From Clostridiales bacterium (GTDB lineage: Bacteria; Bacillota; Clostridia; Tissierellales; Sedimentibacteraceae), in assembly GCA_003487955.1 (NCBI GenBank), contig DNNJ01000283.1, forward strand, positions 1,841-8,555: 6,715 nucleotides of DNA, read 5' to 3'. Below, in pieces: positions 5,575 through 6,715 of this stretch. The first letter of the stretch is position 1. Each line of letters begins with the position of its first letter. The notes under the pieces are model-generated. The model ran no database searches, was not told the origin of the DNA, and saw only the letters and a list, made by a program, of their open reading frames with translations. The position numbers were made by a program, and so were the translations under genes.

Positions 5575-6516
5575 TCAATTATTGTATTCCTTAATATAAT
5601 TTACAGCTTCCTCCATATCTACAACATATGGACATTCCGCTTCTTTAAAAGTGAAGGGATCCTTGAACGTCATTTTATAGCTTGTCTTTATTAGTATGTC
5701 TTTGTAATCATTTGGAGCAAGCTTATTATTCACACCTTTAAGTATTGCTAGAAAACCCGCTGCAACCGGAGATGTAGAAGAAAGTGAAAAGTATGGAATA
5801 TTGTCACCGCCGCTTATATTGTTTTTCAGCTTCAGATATTTTTCATAATTGTTCATTCGCAGGGAATTATAATCATAATGCAAAACATTTAAATCTGGCT
5901 CCCTTTTACTATTCATATCACTTGATGAAAACATTCCGTTAATCCATAAATTATTTGGATTATCATAATGTATAAAAGTAGTTACTATATTATATTTCAC
6001 AGCTTTGTTTACAGCTTCATCAAACCTTTGCCTGTTTCTTTCAGATATTGGAGCATCAGAATACGTCAAAATATCAATATGAATTTCAATAGCCCAATCT
6101 ATTGCTTTTATCATAGCAGTAACTTTATTATCCTCGTTACTGCTGTCTAAAGTATTAAAACAGTATATTTCACATTCTGGTGCAATCTCTCTTAAAACAG
6201 TTGCCATCCAATAGCCATGCTCACTAATTTTATTCAATGACTCAGAGTTATTCAGAAAATCAATTGCATTCTTATATAAATCCTTATGCTCTTCATACCC
6301 AAAATAATGATCTAAAATACCAACTTTGATTCCTTTACCTCTACTTATATTATGTGCTTGCTTAACACTGTGAATTGTAAAATACGTGTCTCTGGAATTA
6401 GCATTCGAAAAGTCAATGTGCCAAGGCTGACCTTTTAACTTTAAAAACAAAACCACATTTAATACCATGGAAAGCAATAGAACAACTGCCACAATTTTTA
6501 CAGACTTATGTTTCAA
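5575..6516 (-). CDS. Membrane-anchored subtilisin-like (S8) serine peptidase, compact, 313 aa
   Basis: Residues 7-27 form one N-terminal hydrophobic helix after a Lys-rich start, so the enzyme is probably anchored with its catalytic domain outside; there is no clear signal-peptidase site. The rest fits a degenerate S8 fold. The Asp motif is KVGILD with Asp69. The His motif is EHGYWMATVL with His100, corresponding to HGTHVAG. The Ser motif is SLSSTSPVAAG with Ser246, aligning position by position to GTSMATPHVAG. The strand before the oxyanion Asn reads VTTFIHYDN (Asn186 or Asp185). The domain is short (about 270 residues) with no propeptide domain. The start is TTG at 6514-6516, with GAGGAGGT (plus 6524-6531) seven bases upstream. 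It is the sole gene of its cassette. The triad appears complete, but loss of the usual Gly-Thr before the Ser and of HGT after the His suggest a divergent or narrow-specificity peptidase. Confidence 0.85.
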   Translation of the reverse strand: MKHKSVKIVAVVLLLSMVLNVVLFLKLKGQPWHIDFSNANSRDTYFTIHSVKQAHNISRGKGIKVGILDHYFGYEEHKDLYKNAIDFLNNSESLNKISEHGYWMATVLREIAPECEIYCFNTLDSSNEDNKVTAMIKAIDWAIEIHIDILTYSDAPISERNRQRFDEAVNKAVKYNIVTTFIHYDNPNNLWINGMFSSSDMNSKREPDLNVLHYDYNSLRMNNYEKYLKLKNNISGGDNIPYFSLSSTSPVAAGFLAILKGVNNKLAPNDYKDILIKTSYKMTFKDPFTFKEAECPYVVDMEEAVNYIKEYNN

Positions 6517-6523
6517 TACAAAG

Positions 6524-6531
6524 ACCTCCTC
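6524..6531 (-). promoter_or_regulatory. Strong ribosome binding site fixing the TTG start of the S8 gene
   Basis: GAGGAGGT on the minus strand lies seven bases before TTG at 6514-6516, near the ideal spacing. This strong site and the absence of an in-frame ATG nearby decide the start. The 125 nt between it and the hairpin at 6657-6673 are AT-rich and presumably hold the promoter; I see no good -35/-10 pair. Confidence 0.75.
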
Positions 6532-6649
6532 AAGAAAATCAATATAACATCTTTAGGTGTTCTCAACATTTCTATCATAACTTTATACGAAATAAAATTA
6601 AAAAGTACTAAACCATTTCAGAAATATTAATGTCTTCATAGACAATCTT

Positions 6650-6673
6650 AAAAATTCGCGACACGATGTCGCG
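6650..6673 (-). terminator. Terminator-like hairpin at the 5' end of the S8 cassette
   Basis: On the minus strand CGCGACA-TCG-TGTCGCG (6657-6673) forms a perfect 7-bp GC-rich stem with a 3-nt loop, followed after AA by TTTTT (about 6650-6654). It has the look of a rho-independent terminator acting on transcripts that enter the S8 cassette from the right, ahead of its own gene. It may instead be only part of the cassette-end structure. Confidence 0.5.
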
Positions 6674-6690
6674 TCCTCTGCGTCCGATTG

Positions 6691-6715
6691 CAGCTAACGT
6701 TTGGCATTGCCGACG
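6691..6715 (-). repeat. attC-like recombination site 3 (cut by window end)
   Basis: Only the R' side is present. On the minus strand it reads GTCGGCAATGCCAAAC then R' GTTAGCTG (6691-6698). The GCCAAAC-GTT arrangement is the same as in site 2 (GCCAAACC-GTT), although the R' boxes differ. It would belong to the next cassette on the right. Confidence 0.65.

Larger units (their letters stand above)
5352..6697 (-). mobile_element. Integron-type gene cassette carrying an S8 protease
   Basis: Running on the minus strand from TTAGCTG (6697 downward) to the G of the R' box at 5352, about 1346 bp. The start (GTTAGCTGCAATCGGACGC, 6680-6698) and the inverted 3' end (GTTAGCTGATATCGGACGC, 5462-5480) agree at 17 of 19 positions, so a circular form would carry an attC with an unusually long outer stem. 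It carries one gene in the usual cassette orientation, with a terminator-like hairpin just inside its 5' end. Confidence 0.68.

Noticed and set aside
5968..6150. Plus-strand 60-codon frame
   Set aside because: Antisense to the S8 protease gene, with no ribosome binding site or recognisable motif.
5462..6698. S8 unit as a simple transposon with 19-bp terminal inverted repeats
   Set aside because: No transposase and no target-site duplication are seen, and the structured DNA between units shares L-type boxes across sites. The cassette model explains more, though this alternative is not fully excluded.
3805..6715. Repeats as a CRISPR array or REP/MITE family
   Set aside because: The spacing is over 1 kb with genes between, and the two ends of one repeat fail to match each other, which fits neither CRISPR nor a self-symmetrical MITE.

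Overview
The window is AT-rich, with strong GGAGG-type ribosome binding sites and two TTG start codons. The transposase relics and the KilA-N relic belong to families common in clostridia. A low-GC Bacillota host (clostridial type) fits best. Some spirochaetes share several of these features, so the host assignment is an inference. Every protein-coding signal I can support lies on the minus strand.

Left part (1-2900) is a decayed accessory region. A short motif like the end of an IS21-type element (1-35) and an apparently empty stretch precede one intact conserved-looking gene of unknown function (287-1315). Behind it lie four gene fragments end to end: a SEC-C zinc-motif piece (1486-1599), a frameshifted KilA-N relic (about 1600-1850), an IS4-type transposase relic with frameshifts and a lost catalytic Asp (about 1862-2743), and an IS1182-type transposase scrap (2737-2862).

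Right part (about 2900-6715) looks like an integron gene-cassette array. Three genes, CPBP protease 1 (2921-3676), CPBP protease 2 (4378-5205) and a membrane-anchored S8 protease (5575-6516), all read the same way and are separated by attC-like structured repeats: 3805-4305, 5345-5469, and a third cut off by the window end at 6691-6715. Each unit's 3' R''-like box is complementary to that unit's own 5' start, while the two ends of the repeat between neighbours do not match each other (CAGCTAAC versus GTTATAGG in the middle repeat). That is the pattern made by integron recombination of circular cassettes. The genes point away from an integrase that would lie to the right, outside the window.

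The attC-like site between the two CPBP cassettes is split inside its R' box by a 395-nt group II intron (3809-4203). The intron has a GTGCG 5' end, a domain V-like hairpin, a domain VI hairpin with a well-placed branch A, and a 3' AT, but no reverse transcriptase. Removing it restores GTTATAGG exactly. All three cassette products are predicted membrane-bound or membrane-anchored proteases. Nothing in the sequence shows that they work together. They may be independent cassette cargo, perhaps for immunity or stress functions.
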